Position numbers and translations under genes: made by a program. 64,000 nt of DNA. It comes from Symsagittifera roscoffensis. Taxonomy: Eukaryota; Xenacoelomorpha; Acoela; Convolutidae. Below the pieces are notes generated by a model that made no database searches, had not been told where the DNA came from, and worked only from the letters and a program-made list of their open reading frames with translations. Numbering within the stretch: the stretch's first letter is position 1; every line of letters starts with the position of its first letter. Location: NCBI RefSeq assembly GCF_963678635.1, contig NC_087066.1, positions 39,081,223 through 39,145,222 on the forward strand. The letters are read 5' to 3'. Of this stretch, positions 18,876 through 30,860 are shown one piece after another.

Positions 18876-19319
18876 TGCAAGCATACTTAATTTCAAGCTT
18901 ACTGCTGGTCAAATGTTACAAAAATAGTCGAACTAAGGTACGAATGGATTCATAGCTTTCTGCCAAAATTCATCCTGCGTGGAACTCAACATAGATAAAA
19001 TCTTCCTCCCTGGATAACAGAAGCGAATACGAACAACATCTGTTTAACTCGCGTGATACTAAAGCCCTGTTTAAATACTATAGAAAGTTCCGTAACTCAG
19101 AACTACCTTCCGTCATGAAATTTGATAATTCAGCTGCGAAAACCTTGCCAGAGCAAGCTAATCTATTCGCCAAGTTTATAACTCAGCATTTATAATCTCT
19201 TCTCAACCATCCTGTCTTGAAAAATAAGAGCACTCAGCTAAACATATTGTTCATAATATAGAACCAGACTGAAGTCTGATTGCCAAACTGTGTAATGATC
19301 TAGATGTAAGTGAGTCGAG

Positions 19320-20810
19320 AGGTCCCGATCTACTACCCACTCTTTTATTTAAGCGTTGTAGTGAATCTTTAACGCCCTCTCTCTACCATATCATATATAA
19401 AGCACTCCAGACCTGTTGTTTCCCTGATCAATGGAAACACTCTATTGTCAGCCTAATTTTCAAAAAGAAAGGAAGCAAGGCCCCGATAAGCAACTACAGA
19501 CCAATATCACTTCTTAAGATTGCCTGCAAAATCTTCAAAAAAGTTCTTTTCATTGATCTCTATAAACATCTGGAAACTATGTTGCACAACAACCAACTCG
19601 GATTTCGCGCAAAAAGGTCAGGGACCATCCAAATGCTGCTCTATCTTGATACCATATATTCAGCTATAAGCAAAAATGAAGAAGTAGACGTAATATATAC
19701 CGATTTCGAGAAATCAGATGACGGCATTCTGATTGATAAGCTCTTCTCGTTGGGAATCAGAGGCAAAATATTAAAGCTAAATTATAACTTCCTGACAAAT
19801 AGCACACAATGTGTCAAAATCAAAGGCTGTCTGTCCCAATCATTCTATGTCACAAAGCGGTGTTCCTCAAGGATCAATCATCGGGCCATTGTTTTTTCTT
19901 GTCATGATTACCGACCTACAAGTGTATGTAATCATTCCACCAGCTTTCTATACACAGACGACGCAAAGTTCATACGAATTGGTACACTTAACGCAGAAAT
20001 TTAGAATGACCTAAATAACATCTTCACGTTGACTCAACAAAACCAGATTGCGTTAAATGCGTCAAAATGCACTCACCTACCAGTTAAACGTCCCACAAGT
20101 AGCAACTTTTACTTCGACTCAATTTTAATTAAGAAAGTCTCAGAAGAAAAAGACCTAGGAATAATTGTAACATCGGATCTAGGCTGGACATCGCATATTA
20201 AACTCAGAAGAGGAAAAGTTCTCAACACTCTATGCATGCTTAAGCGCAACCCACTGCCTCTTAATACCAAGACCAAACTTAATCTGTTCAAATCTATCTG
20301 TGCTATCCATTGAACGTCGAAGAAATTAAGCTCTTAGAAGGTGTTCAACGCAATGCATGCAAATGTATTGCAACAGATCCTAATTACAGAACGTCGCTTC
20401 AGCGTCTAGGAATACTGCCTTTACCCATGTACATTCAGCTCAATAACTTACTTCTACTATGTAAAATCCTCAAAATTCACTACAACTACTATTTTTCTGA
20501 CCGTTTTCCGCCAAAAAATGACTAGCTAATTCAAGATCTCGCTTATTTGAATGTACACGCCCTGCAAAATAGTTTGTGAAAAAAGTTTTTGGTTTCACGC
20601 AAAGAGGCTCGCTTATTTGGTTCCTCAAAAAGTGGACTTTACCAACACGATAGGACTCAAAGGACGGTTGCTGCAATGGATGTGGGAGCATTTCAAGAAA
20701 AGATTCGATGACTCCAACCCCTGTAGCTAGAAAATTCTATGCGACTATACCCGAAGCAACTGCAGAAAAAAGTCCAACTAACTGAAATGAAACTGTGGGG
20801 GAAACCCCCT
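19320..20810 (+). pseudogene. LINE-A ORF2 reverse transcriptase and C-terminus (copy 1)
   Basis: Frames in several phases spell RT blocks in order. They are LIFKKKGSKAPISNYRPISLL (about 19457-19516), LGFRAKRSGTIQM, VIYTDFEKSDDGILIDKL (motif A, shortened by several residues), SGVPQGSIIGPLFF (motif B, 19855-19895) and LYTDDAKF with the catalytic YTDD at 19951-19962. These are followed by EEKDLGIIVTSDLGW and a C-terminal block with LLEGVQRNACK. At least four frame changes and stops make it non-functional. Confidence 0.85.
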
Positions 20811-20825
20811 GCGTACGCTAAACTC

Positions 20826-21770
20826 ATATTATTATGATTATTATTATTATGATTATTATAGATAGTCAACCGTCAAGACTGACGACGGATCCGTTCGGAG
20901 CAATTTGTGATTTTTGATCTTTAAGTTCTTTCATGGAGTCCCTACCTGAATCAGTTCATAACGTTTCTATAGAATGGCTTTTTTGGTGACAAGCTCAGCA
21001 GTAAAAATTGACCGAGAAAAAAAAAACTCTGTGTCTCTTTTCTTTGAGCAAATAACTCTTAGCGAGACATTTACAAACTACCCAATCATTTGAGAACTTC
21101 ACAATGACAGTCTGAGGATGCTGACTTTTGTCTTTGAAATTTCCCAGCCTGGTGATTGATGAAATCGAGTTCAGCTCACCGAGTTGCTGGAATACACGTT
21201 TAACGTATTCTCATCATGTTGTAGTCTACAGCAGTTTGAATTATCGGTCGATTCAGGGAAACCCTGCAATCAAATTCCAATCGCCTTTCAGAACTCTCAG
21301 AGAGAGTTATATCTTGCCTTGGTTTGGTACCTGACAAGGATTGACTGACGAAAATTGATTGCGACTTTTGGAGCGTCTCTGATAATTGCTTAACAACCTT
21401 CGGTAACGCTTCATCGATAGTGTCGTTGATCATTTTACGTGATGTTTCAGATACAGTTTTCTTAGAGAAGCATAAATGGCAACAAAAAAGTTAGTACTTA
21501 GCTTCGGCAATTTGAGGAATGATCTCTGTCGGTAAACCAGAGCAGCTGTAGTGCTACCATCCGTCGCATATGTAGATTTGAGCGGTTTTTGAGCGGTTTT
21601 TCTAAATAAACTGCTCAAAACCGTTCAAATCCTGCGCGGTTTTTGAGCGGCTTTTTTAGATAAACTTTTCAAAAACCGCTCAAACCTTGGTTTTCAGAAC
21701 AAAAACCGAGCGTAATTGTCAAAAAAAACCGCTCAAACCGCTCAAATCTTGCTTCAAATTAGGTGAAAAA
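20826..21770 (-). mobile_element. Inverted short LINE-A derivative (unit 1)
   Basis: Read on the minus strand it begins with AACCGCTC repeats (21770-21585), then ORF1 from the MINDTIDEALPKVV start at 21433. It runs on to the GTCAGTCTTGACGG segment and ends in the same ATT microsatellite that ends LINE-A copy 1. ORF1 is followed by no EN or RT, so this is a short, internally deleted derivative lying tail-to-tail with the full-length copy. Confidence 0.7.
21585..21760. repeat. AACCGCTC minisatellite between inverted ORF1 arms (unit 1)
   Basis: Alternating GAGCGGTTTTT and AAAAACCGCTC blocks, separated by pieces such as AGATAAACT and TTGCGCGG, so that the array can fold on itself. It is flanked by ORF1 in opposite orientations (minus to the left, plus to the right). 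Confidence 0.85.
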
Positions 21771-21784
21771 TCTCGACTCGGGTG

Positions 21785-22112
21785 TTGACATTTATACTTC
21801 TCTAAGAAAAATGTATCTGAAACATCACGTAAAGTGATCAACGACACTATCGATGAAGCGTTACCGAAGGTTGTTAAGTAACTATCAGAGACGCTCCAAA
21901 AGTCGCAATAAACTTTCGTCATTCAATCCTTGTCAGGTGCCGAACCAAGGCAAGATATAACTCTTTCTGAGAGTTCTGAAAGGCGATTGGAATTTGATTG
22001 CAGGGTTTCCCTGAATCGACCGATAATTCAAACTGCTGTAGACTACAACATGATGAGAATACGTTAAACGTGTATTCCAGCAACTCGGTGAGCTGAACTC
22101 GATTTCATCAAT
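21785..22112 (+). pseudogene. ORF1 arm truncated at the duplication junction
   Basis: Plus-strand ORF1 start region, comparable to 28775-29100. From about 21966 to 22112 it equals the reverse complement of 21155-21312 and not its unit 2 counterpart. It is cut in GAACTCGATTTCATCAAT, where unit 2 begins. Confidence 0.8.
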
Positions 22113-22210
22113 ATGCTGTGTGTTCCATACACTTTCCACTCAATGGCTCCAAATATTGAAATAGTTCGGTGTTGCGTGACATCCACCGAGTTAGGTAACC
22201 AATGTTTTAA

Positions 22211-22586
22211 GACTTGTTCGTGGATTCCGCTGACAATAGTTAAGTCTTTGCTTTTAAATTCCGCATTGCTAGAGATAAGAATTCCAGCTCAGCTTTTAAT
22301 TGTTCATATGCAAGTTCATTGAACAAAATTCAGAATCCACTTACAGTTTGCGGAATCCACTTATATTTGTGGATTCCGCTGGCATTTTGCGTAATCCACC
22401 TACAACTGTGGAATCCAGAACAATTAGCTATATTTGCTTGTTGCGGAATCCGCAACAAAACAAATGTGCCGACAAAATTTACGTTACAGGTAGATGTATG
22501 CGGAATCCACTGAAATTTTTTTTGTGGAATCCACTAACATTTTGGAACATATTTTAAGACTTTTCTCTGGAATCCAGGAACGACGT
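22211..22586 (+). repeat. GGATTCC-family dispersed repeat, unit 2 copy
   Basis: Duplicate of 15240-15615 with a handful of base changes, for example a T-run at 22517-22524 where unit 1 reads TTATGT. It is part of the large tandem duplication and not an independent insertion. Confidence 0.8.
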
Positions 22587-22607
22587 TATTTATGAGAGAA
22601 GACGGAA

Positions 22608-24801
22608 TTGGAGGCCCCGTGCCCAGAGACTATGGTATGATGTTAGAGAATGTTAAACGCACATTTTTAGCTGCTGTAATGCCCTGAATGATTATTTAAC
22701 TCCGATTTTGTATAGTGATCCAGAGCTTGAGTAGTTAGAAAAAAAGGAAAGGGTCAATCCGTCTCCAATTGATTTAGTAAATATTGGAATCCGAGCCGTG
22801 TTTTTAATAGTAATCACGTAGTTTGGGGATCCGAGGCCCAGCTATGTGGTAATTTTTTTCATGAAACGAAAGCTGATCAAAGTCATTTGTCAGATAGCCT
22901 AACAAAAATAACTTTTTACTCTGCCCCAAACGGACCAGAAAACTAACTGGCTACGTCTAGACAGTTAAAAACGAGTAGAGTTGAGGTAACTGACGCCCGC
23001 CAGTCATCAATAGGTACTTTCTTTACGCTCCGTCACCGTGCAATGACTGGGCGAATGTTACAAGTTCAATTTGACGAATTGGGAGAGGTCAATTTGCAGT
23101 GACGAAGCAATTTATAAAATTTCGTTCCAAAAAAAGCCACGTCACGACCTTGAAATTTCGCAAGAAATAAAAACGCGCGAAAAACAGAAGAGCGACTGTC
23201 GCTGGTAGAAACCACAACGATTCTCAAAATTGAAGAAAAAATTGAAATTTATTATGAAATTACAATCAAGACTATAAGGATTGTAACGATTGTACAGCTA
23301 CAATTGTTACGGAGCAGTTCCCGCGAAATCGGGGGAGGGGGGGTTATGTATTGGGGAGATTTTAATACCCTTCTTGGACCGCAAGAAGACAATTTCAAGA
23401 ATCCGGAAGGGTCGTGGGAAAGACTGAAACTCGTTTATAAACAACTTTTAGCTTCCGAAAATGTCTTGAGTTGAATTTAATTAACATCTAATTCATTTTT
23501 CAGAACATTAGAAGCTAGAAGTTGAGGGTATGGGTTGATCCATCTCCGATCGATATGATGATTTTTATTTACCGAACAAACACAATAGTAAAATGATAAT
23601 AGATGTAAGCCCTCTTTTTAGGAGTGAACTCGTGGTCTGGGGATACTGACACCCAACCATGAGCTCACTTATTTGCATAAAACTAAGGTAATTTGCGCGA
23701 TCTGCCGATAGCCTTGAATGGTAATGATTTTTTCGACCTGATGTTAATGGACCACACATTGAACTAGCGTTTGGTAGAGACGGTTGCTGAAGCTAAAACA
23801 TGTGAAGCTGTGTTTAGACGCTAGCCAGTCGTTTCATAACCTAGCTTTATTTTCCGTCGGTATATTTTTCCGGGCGAATGTTACAAATATGTTTTTATGG
23901 CGCTCCTGGGTTTTGTTCTCTTAATCTCATGCTCGGCAGATCCTTAAACAAGCATTTCGTGCCAAACGGATGCTCTAAATAAGGCGCTTAAGGAGGAGCA
24001 GGAAGGGTGGTACGGAACGCGGAAGCCTTCTGGATTCCCGGATTTAGCTTTTTAACCTATTTAAGACCGAAAATTCACCTAGTGTTAAAGGTGGGGGGAT
24101 CGGCCGTCCCGTCGTTCCTTGAGCGGCATATGACCAAAAAAACTTAAAGATATACCGGAAACCGAACAAAAAGTAGTATAGTTCCTAAGAAAATACCAAA
24201 AACAAAAATTAACCAAAAAAATCAAAATCAGTAAAAAAAAATAAGCAGAAATCATTCTCCCAGACGAGATGTGATCCGACCCTCCCGTTTGTTGTAAGAT
24301 ATTTTGTTGCTACAGGCATTATTATATCGTTACGATCAAAATTGTGGCCCTTTTCTGGTGCCTGTATTGTATGGTTGTTTGAGTATTTAAGCACGTTGAT
24401 GCTAATTTGCGCTCAATACGAAAGGGTCTCGGAATAAGAGCGGAAGACTGTTCCGGTAAACAGTGCAAGGAGCAGCAGAAAGGGTCTCAAAGACAACAAC
24501 AATTGATTGTTGGCTATCGTTTACAAGTTTTGTATCCCTTTTGGTACAGAAAGTGAGATATCAATCTGTGGGGGGCTCGACAGTGACTGCACTGTAGTGA
24601 ATCTCCACCGAAGTGCAAGTATCGGACATTGAACGACCCGGAGGGGTATAATATTATCAGCATTACTATTTATACTGCTTGTATTAGTATTCCTCTTTGG
24701 TTTTTCAGTGAAACCGACCGTAAACAGACCGGTTTTTAGGGTCAAAATGATGATACTTTGATCCCCCACAAATCGCGATTTTTCAGATAAAGGAAATTTT
24801 C
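22608..24801 (+). repeat. Right palindrome-arm family, unit 2 copy
   Basis: Duplicate of 15637-17830 at an offset of 6971 bp, including the repeated GGGCGAATGTTACAA and the G-rich stretch near 23330. Differences are few: GC at 23096 where unit 1 has TT, for instance. No coding content is recognised. Confidence 0.75.
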
Positions 24802-25129
24802 GAAACTGCAAAAAGTGTCAAGTTAGTGAGTTACACCATAACTGCCCTATTGCAACTAGTGGAACAGGTAAAATTTAGTTCGGACGTGGCTGGAACTAAT
24901 TGGGTACCGAAATCCGATTTTTTTTTTTGATAATTTTTGAAAAAAGGAAATGCGACAAAATAAAAAAAAATTATTCGAAGCTCTCATTTTGAAGCAAGTT
25001 TTTGAGCGTAATTGTCTAAAAAAACCGCTCAAACCGCTCAAATCTTGCTTCAACTTAGGTGAAAAACCTCGACTCGGGTGTTGACATTTATGCTTCTCTA
25101 AGAAAACTGTATCTGAAACATCACGTAAA

Positions 25130-25526
25130 ATGATCAACAACACTATCGATGAAGCGTTACCGAAGGTTGTTAAGCAACTATCAGAGACGTTTCAAAAGTC
25201 GCAATCAACTTTCTTCAGTCAATACTTGTCAGGTGCCAAACCAAGGCAAGATATAACTCTCTCTGAGAGTTCTGAAAGGCAATTGGAAATTGATTGCAAG
25301 GTTTCCCTGAATCGACCGATAATTTAAACTGCTGTAGACTACAACATGATGAAAATATGTGAACCGTGTATTCCAGCAACTCGGTGAGCTGAACGCGATT
25401 TCCTCCATCACCATCTTGCAAAGAAGAAGAAGTCTGATTGAAGAAAACACAGATCCTAGCCGATTAAAAATTCGTAATTTAGAACTCTTCCTAGATGGAA
25501 CAGTAGTAGACTTAAGTGAATGTTGA
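25130..25526 (+). pseudogene. LINE-A ORF1 remnant (copy 2)
   Basis: As in copy 1: open from the ATG at 25130 to a stop at 25325, then continuing in another frame to RRRSLIEENTDPSRLKIRNLE and a TGA. The shared lesions show duplication after inactivation. Confidence 0.72.
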
Positions 25527-25532
25527 CTTTCT

Positions 25533-25847
25533 TTGAGTTACGAAAACGACCAAATTACTGATTATTCGATTCTTACTTTTAATACCCGAAGCTTAGTTAA
25601 CTCAAGTAGGCGCACATCTCTATCAAACTTTGTCTTCACCAACAACTTTGACATCATCTGCTTAAGCGAAACATGGCTCACAATTAACATCAGCGACTCC
25701 GAAGTATTCCTCCCTCGCTACAATATCTCTCGTTCTGACAAAAGCACCAAACAAAATAAAAAAACAGCCCACGGTTGGGTCCCTTTTGCAACAAATTCTG
25801 CACTAAAATGCAATGAAATTTCTCTTCCTGACCAATTTCAAGGTTAA
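25533..25847 (+). pseudogene. LINE-A endonuclease N-terminus (copy 2)
   Basis: Same 104-codon frame as 18561-18875, with FNTRSLV and ICLSETWL, ending in DQFQG. The C-terminal endonuclease blocks are absent here too. Confidence 0.78.
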
Positions 25848-26291
25848 TGCAAGCATACTTAATTTCAAGCTTACTGCTGGTCAAATGTTACAAAAATAGT
25901 CGAACTATGGTACGAATGGATTCATAGCTTTCTGCCAAAATTCATCCTGCGTGGAACTCAACATAGATAAAATCTTCCTCCCTGGATAACAGAAGCGAAT
26001 ACGAACAACATCTGTTTAACTCGCGTGATACTAAAGCCCTGTTTAAATACTATAGAAAGTTCCGTAACTCAGAACTACCTTCCGTCATGAAACTTGATAA
26101 TTCAGCTGCGAAAACCTTGCCAGAGCAAGCTAATCTATTCGCCAAGTTTATAACTCAGCATTTATAATCTCTTCTCAACCATCCTGTCTTGAAAAATAAG
26201 AGCACTCAGCTAAACATATTATTCATAATATAGAACCAGACTGAAGTCTGATTGCCAAACTGTGTAATGATCTAGATGTAAGTGAGTCGAG

Positions 26292-27782
26292 AGGTCCCGA
26301 TCTACTACCCACTCTTTTATTTAAGCGTTGTAGTGAATCTTTAACGCCCTCTCTCTACCATATCATATATAAAGCACTCCAGACCTGTTGTTTCCCTGAT
26401 CAATGGAAACACTCTATTGTCAGCCTAATTTTCAAAAAGAAAGGAAGCAAGGCCCCGATAAGCAACTACAGACCAATATCACTTCTTAAGATTGCCTGCA
26501 AAATCTTCAAAAAAGTTCTTTTCATTGATCTCTATAAACATCTGGAAACTATGTTGCACAACAACCAACTCGGATTTCGCGCAAAAAGGTCAGGGACCAT
26601 CCAAATGCTGCTCTATCTTGATACCATATATTCAGCTATAAGCAAAAATGAAGAAGTAGACGTAATATATACCGATTTCGAGAAATCAGATGACGGCATT
26701 CTGATTGATAAGCTCTTCTCGTTGGGAATCAGAGGCAAAATATTAAAGCTAAATTATAACTTCCTGACAAATAGCACACAATGTGTCAAAATCAAAGGCT
26801 GTCTGTCCCAATCATTCTATGTCACAAAGCGGTGTTCCTCAAGGATCAATCATCGGGCCATTGTTTTTTCTTGTCATGATTACCGACCTACAAGTGTATG
26901 TAATCATTCCACCAGCTTTCTATACACAGACGACGCAAAGTTCATACGAATTGGTACACTTAACGCAGAAATTTAGAATGACCTAAATAACATCTTCACG
27001 TTGACTCAACAAAACCAGATTGCGTTAAATGCGTCAAAATGCACTCACCTACCAGTTAAACGTCCCACAAGTAGCAACTTTTACTTCGACTCAATTTTAA
27101 TTAAGAAAGTCTCAGAAGAAAAAGACCTAGGAATAATTGTAACATCGGATCTAGGCTGGACATCGCATATTAAACTCAGAAGAGGAAAAGTTCTCAACAC
27201 TCTATGCATGCTTAAGCGCAACCCACTGCCTCTTAATACCAAGACCAAACTTAATCTGTTCAAATCTATCTGTGCTATCCATTGAACGTCGAAGAAATTA
27301 AGCTCTTAGAAGGTGTTCAACGCAATGCATGCAAATGGATTGCAACAGATCCTAATTACAGAACGTCGCTTCAGCGTCTAGGAATACTGCCTTTACCCAT
27401 GTACATTCAGCTCAATAACTTACTTCTACTATGTAAAATCCTCAATAATCACTACAACTACTATTTTTCTGACCGTTTTCCGCCAAAAAATGACTAGCTA
27501 ATTCAAGATCTCGCTTATTTGAATGTACACGCCCTGCAAAATAGTTTGTGAAAAAAGTTTTTGGTTTCACGCAAAGAGGCTCGCTTATTTGGTTCCTCAA
27601 AAAGTGGACTTTACCAACACGATAGGACTCAAAGGACGGTTGCTGCAATGGATGTGGGAGCATTTCAAGAAAAGATTCGATGACTCCAACCCCTGTAGCT
27701 AGAAAATTCTCTGCGACTATACCCGAAGCAACTGCAGAAAAAAGTCCACCTAACTGAAATGAAACTGTGGGGGAAACCCCCT
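26292..27782 (+). pseudogene. LINE-A RT and C-terminus (copy 2)
   Basis: Duplicate of 19320-20810, with SGVPQGSIIGPLFF near 26827-26867 and LYTDDAKF near 26920. The same phase changes are present. The C-terminal block reads LLEGVQRNACKWIATDPNYR, closer to the copy 3 sequence than in copy 1. Confidence 0.82.
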
Positions 27783-27798
27783 GCGTACGCTAAACTCA

Positions 27799-28730
27799 TT
27801 TTATTATGATTATTATTATTATGATTATTATAGATAGTCAACCGTCAAGACTGACGACGGATCCGTTCGGAGCAATTTGTGATTTTTGATCTTTAAGTTC
27901 TTTCATGGAGTCCCTACCTGAATCAGTTCATAACGTTTCTATAGAATGGCTTTTTTGGTGACAAGCTCAGCAGTAAAAATTGACCGAGAAAAAAAACTCG
28001 GTGTCTCTTTTCTTTGAGCAAATAACTCTTAGCGAGACATTTACAAACTACCCAATCATTTGAGAACTTCACAATGACAGTCTGAGGATGCTGACTTTTG
28101 TCTTTGAAATTTCCCAGCCTGGTGATTGATGAAATCGAGTTCAGCTCACCGAGTTGCTGGAATACACGTTTAACGTATTCTCATCATGTTGTAGTCTACA
28201 GCAGTTTGAATTATCGGTCGATTCAGGGAAACCCTGCAATCAAATTCCAATCGCCTTTCAGAACTCTCAGAGAGAGTTATATCTTGCCTTGGTTTGGTAC
28301 CTGACAAGGATTGACTGACGAAAATTGATTGCGACTTTTGGAGCGTCTCTGATAATTGCTTAACAACCTTCGGTAACGCTTCATCGATAGTGTCGTTGAT
28401 CATTTTACGTGATGTTTCAGATACAGTTTTCTTAGAGAAGCATAAATGGCAACAAAAAAGTTAGTACTTAGCTTCGGCAATTTGAGGAATGATCTCCGTC
28501 GGTAAACCAGAGCAGCTGTAGTGCTACCATCCGTCGCATATGTAGATTTGAGCGGTTTTTGAGCGGTTTTTCTAAATAAACTGCTCAAAACCGTTCAAAT
28601 CCTGCGCGGTTTTTGAGCGGCTTTTTTAGATAAACTTTTCAAAAACCGCTCAAACCTCGGTTTTCAGAACAAAAACCGAGCGTAAAAAAAAAACCGCTCA
28701 AACCGCTCAAATCTTGCTTCAAATTAGGTG
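27799..28730 (-). mobile_element. Inverted short LINE-A derivative (unit 2)
   Basis: Duplicate of 20826-21770. ORF1 starts at 28403 on the minus strand and the AACCGCTC array lies at 28555-28715. With copy 2 on its left and copy 3 on its right it forms the centre of a long inverted structure (about 25.5-31.2 kb). Confidence 0.7.
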
Positions 28731-28734
28731 AAAA

Positions 28735-29340
28735 ATCTCGACTCGGGTGTTGACATTTATACTTCTCTAAGAAAAATGTATCTGAAACATCACGTAAAGT
28801 GATCAACGACACTATCGATGAAGCGTTACCGAAGGTTGTTAAGTAACTATCAGAGACGCTCCAAAAGTCGCAATAAACTTTCGTCATTCAATCCTTGTCA
28901 GGTGCCGAACCAAGGCAAGATATAACTCTTTCTGAGAGTTCTGAAAGGCAATTAGAAATTGATTGCAGGGTTTCCCTGAATCGACCGATAATTCAAATTG
29001 CTGTAGTCTACGACATGATGAGAATACGTGAAACGTGTACTCCAGCAACTCGGCGAGCTGAACGCGATTTCCTCCATCAACAGGCTGGGAAAGTTCAAAG
29101 CCGAAAGTCAACATCCTCCGACTGTCAGTGTGAAGTTCTCAAATGATTGGGTAGTTCGTAAATGTCTCGCTAAGGATATTTGCTTAAAGAAAACAGACAC
29201 CGAGTATTTATTTCTCGGTCACTTTTTACTGCTGAGCTTGTCACCGAAAAAGCCATTCTATAGAAACGTTATGAACTGATTCAGGTAGGGACCCCAAGAA
29301 AGAACTTAAAGATCCAAAATCACAAATTGTTTCCAAACGG
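28735..29340 (+). pseudogene. Plus-strand ORF1 derivative
   Basis: Begins with AACCGCTC blocks and the leader ending in ATCACGTAAAGTG (the start ATG is changed to GTG here). It continues through ORF1 with RLGKFKAESQHPPTVSVKF and VVRKCLAKDICLKK, and ends in the GTCAGTCTTGACGG segment next to the ATT microsatellite (29368-29403). Read in two overlapping frames of 83 codons. It is the mirror image of 27799-28450. Confidence 0.7.
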
Positions 29341-29500
29341 TTCCGTCGTCAGTCTTGACGGTTGACTATCTATAATAATCATAATAATAATAATCATAAT
29401 AATATGAGTTTAGCGTACGCAAGGGGTTTTCCCCACAGTTTCAGTTCAGTTAGTTAGACATTTTTCTGCAGTTGTTTCGGGTACAGTCGCAGAGAATTTT

Positions 29501-30138
29501 CTAATTACAGGGGTTGGAGTCATCGAATCTTTTCTCGAAATGCTCCCACATCCATTGCAGCAACCGTTTTTTGAGTCCTATCGTGTTAGTAAAGTCCACT
29601 TTTTGACGAACTAAATTAGCGAGCCTCTTTGCATGAAACCAAAAACTTTTTTCACAAACAAATTTTGCAGGGCGTGTACATTCAAATAAACGAGATCTTG
29701 AATTAGATAGGTCATTTTTTGGCGGAAAATGGTCAGAAAAAAAGTAGTCGTAGTGATTATTGAGGATTCTACATAGTAGAAGTAGATTATTGAGCTGACT
29801 GTACATGGGTAAAGGCAGTATTCCTAGACGCTCAAGCGACGTTCTGTAATTAGGATCTGTTGCAATCCATTTGCATGCCTTGCGTTGAGAATCTTCTAAG
29901 AGCTTAATTTCTTCGACGTTCAATGGATAGCACCGATAGATTTGAACAGATTAAGTTTGGTCTTGGTATTAAGAGGCAGTGGTTTGCGCTTAAGCATGCA
30001 TAGAGGAAGTTTTTGTCTATGTTGAGTTCTACGCGGGATGCATTTTGGCAGAAAGCTGTGAATCGATTCGTACCATAGTTCGACTGTTTTTGTAACATTT
30101 GACCAGCAGTAAGGTGAGAAGGTGGGTTGAAAACGCAT
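29501..30138 (-). pseudogene. LINE-A ORF2 C-terminal block (copy 3)
   Basis: Frames 29904-30138 and 29501-29923 give the residues before the deletion (HSFLPKCIPRR), then CMLKRKPLPLNTKTKLNLFKS. These are followed by EEIKLLEDSQRKACKWIATD and LGILPLPMYSQLNNLLLLC. This C-terminal region follows RT in CR1/Jockey-like LINEs. The RT palm itself is absent. Confidence 0.75.
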
Positions 30139-30239
30139 CGTTTAAACCGTTGAAGTCAGCTTTGGAATGGCTCTAGAAACTGGTTTAACTAAATGTGGAG
30201 CTTTTCTTGAGTTCCTTTATGCTGATTATTGAGTTAGTA

Positions 30240-30854
30240 GGTTTGTGATCAGATTTGGTGCAGTAAAGACGTCGATTGGTAGGGTGTCGAATATTTCAAC
30301 CTGGTTGCTAACAAGGACTAAGTCAAGTATATTAGCGGTTCTGAGGTTTGAATGGACCAGTCAATTGAAGAAAGATTAAAGTCTCCGTTTATTATACGAT
30401 GATTTGCATTGCAGTTCTACAAGAAGTCCATTAGCTGACAAATACGGAAGGGCTCCAAATAATATTTGTGTTAGGAGGGAGGAAATAGCATGTGGCAATT
30501 AGTAATGTGGCTTCAGAAGATTCGCAGATTATAGCGGTGTATTAACCTTGAAATCGGTCAGGAAGAGAGATTTCATAGCATTTTTGTGCAGAATTTGTTG
30601 CAATAAGGACCCAACCGTGGGCCGTTTTTTATTTTGTTTGGTGCTTCTGTCAGAACGAAAGATATTAAGCCAGGGAGGAATACTTCGGAGTCGCTGATTT
30701 TAATTGTGAGCCATGTTTCGCTTAAACAGATGATGTCAAAGTTGTTGGTGAAGACAAAGTTTGATAGAAATGTGCGCCTACTTGAGTTAACTAAGCTTCG
30801 GGTATTAAAAGTAAGAATCGAATAATAAGTAATTTGGTCGTTTTCGTAACTCAA
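30240..30854 (-). pseudogene. LINE-A endonuclease (copy 3), nearly full set of motifs
   Basis: Starts with SYENDQITYYSILTFNTRSL and ICLSETWLTI. It then continues through frame changes to IINGDFNLSSIDW (bases about 30367-30396) and KSDHKPTN near 30250. The GDFN and SDH blocks supply catalytic Asp, Asn and His in this endonuclease family. Stops between the blocks (for example near 30560) inactivate it. Confidence 0.72.
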
Positions 30855-30860
30855 AGAAAG

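Larger units (their letters stand above)
18030..20861 (+). mobile_element. LINE-A copy 1, dead non-LTR retrotransposon
   Basis: The order is typical of a CR1/Jockey-like LINE: a short AACCGCTC run (18050-18085), a leader, an ORF1 remnant, an AP-endonuclease start, RT, a C-terminal block and an ATT-rich tail (20825-20861). It lacks the endonuclease C-terminus because of a deletion near 18880-18900, and the RT frame shifts several times. Clade placement is uncertain because no complete domain remains. Copy 2 is nearly identical and copy 3 is inverted. Confidence 0.85.
15136..22106. repeat. Tandem duplication, unit 1 (6971 bp)
   Basis: The unit contains a GGATTCC repeat, the right palindrome arm, LINE-A copy 1, an inverted ORF1 derivative, an AACCGCTC array and a short plus-strand ORF1 arm. 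It repeats at 22107 with an offset of 6970-6972 bp and only scattered differences. The last about 145 bp (21966-22106) do not match unit 2 well but are an exact reverse complement of 21155-21312 in the same unit. Confidence 0.93.
25002..27834 (+). mobile_element. LINE-A copy 2, within tandem unit 2
   Basis: Duplicate of LINE-A copy 1 at an offset of 6972 bp with isolated substitutions (for example Ile for Thr at the RNLELF segment, and Trp for Cys near 27336). It has the same deletions and frameshifts. ORF1 starts at 25130, EN at 25533, RT motif YTDD is at 26923-26934, and the ATT tail is at 27799-27834. Confidence 0.85.
22107..29070. repeat. Tandem duplication, unit 2
   Basis: Second copy of 15136-22106. 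High identity runs to about 28940. From there the plus-strand ORF1 arm differs by roughly one base in ten from the end of unit 1. It then continues past the unit boundary into LINE-A sequence that unit 1 lacks. The junction at 22106/22107 shares ATCAAT with the sequence on both sides. Confidence 0.92.
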
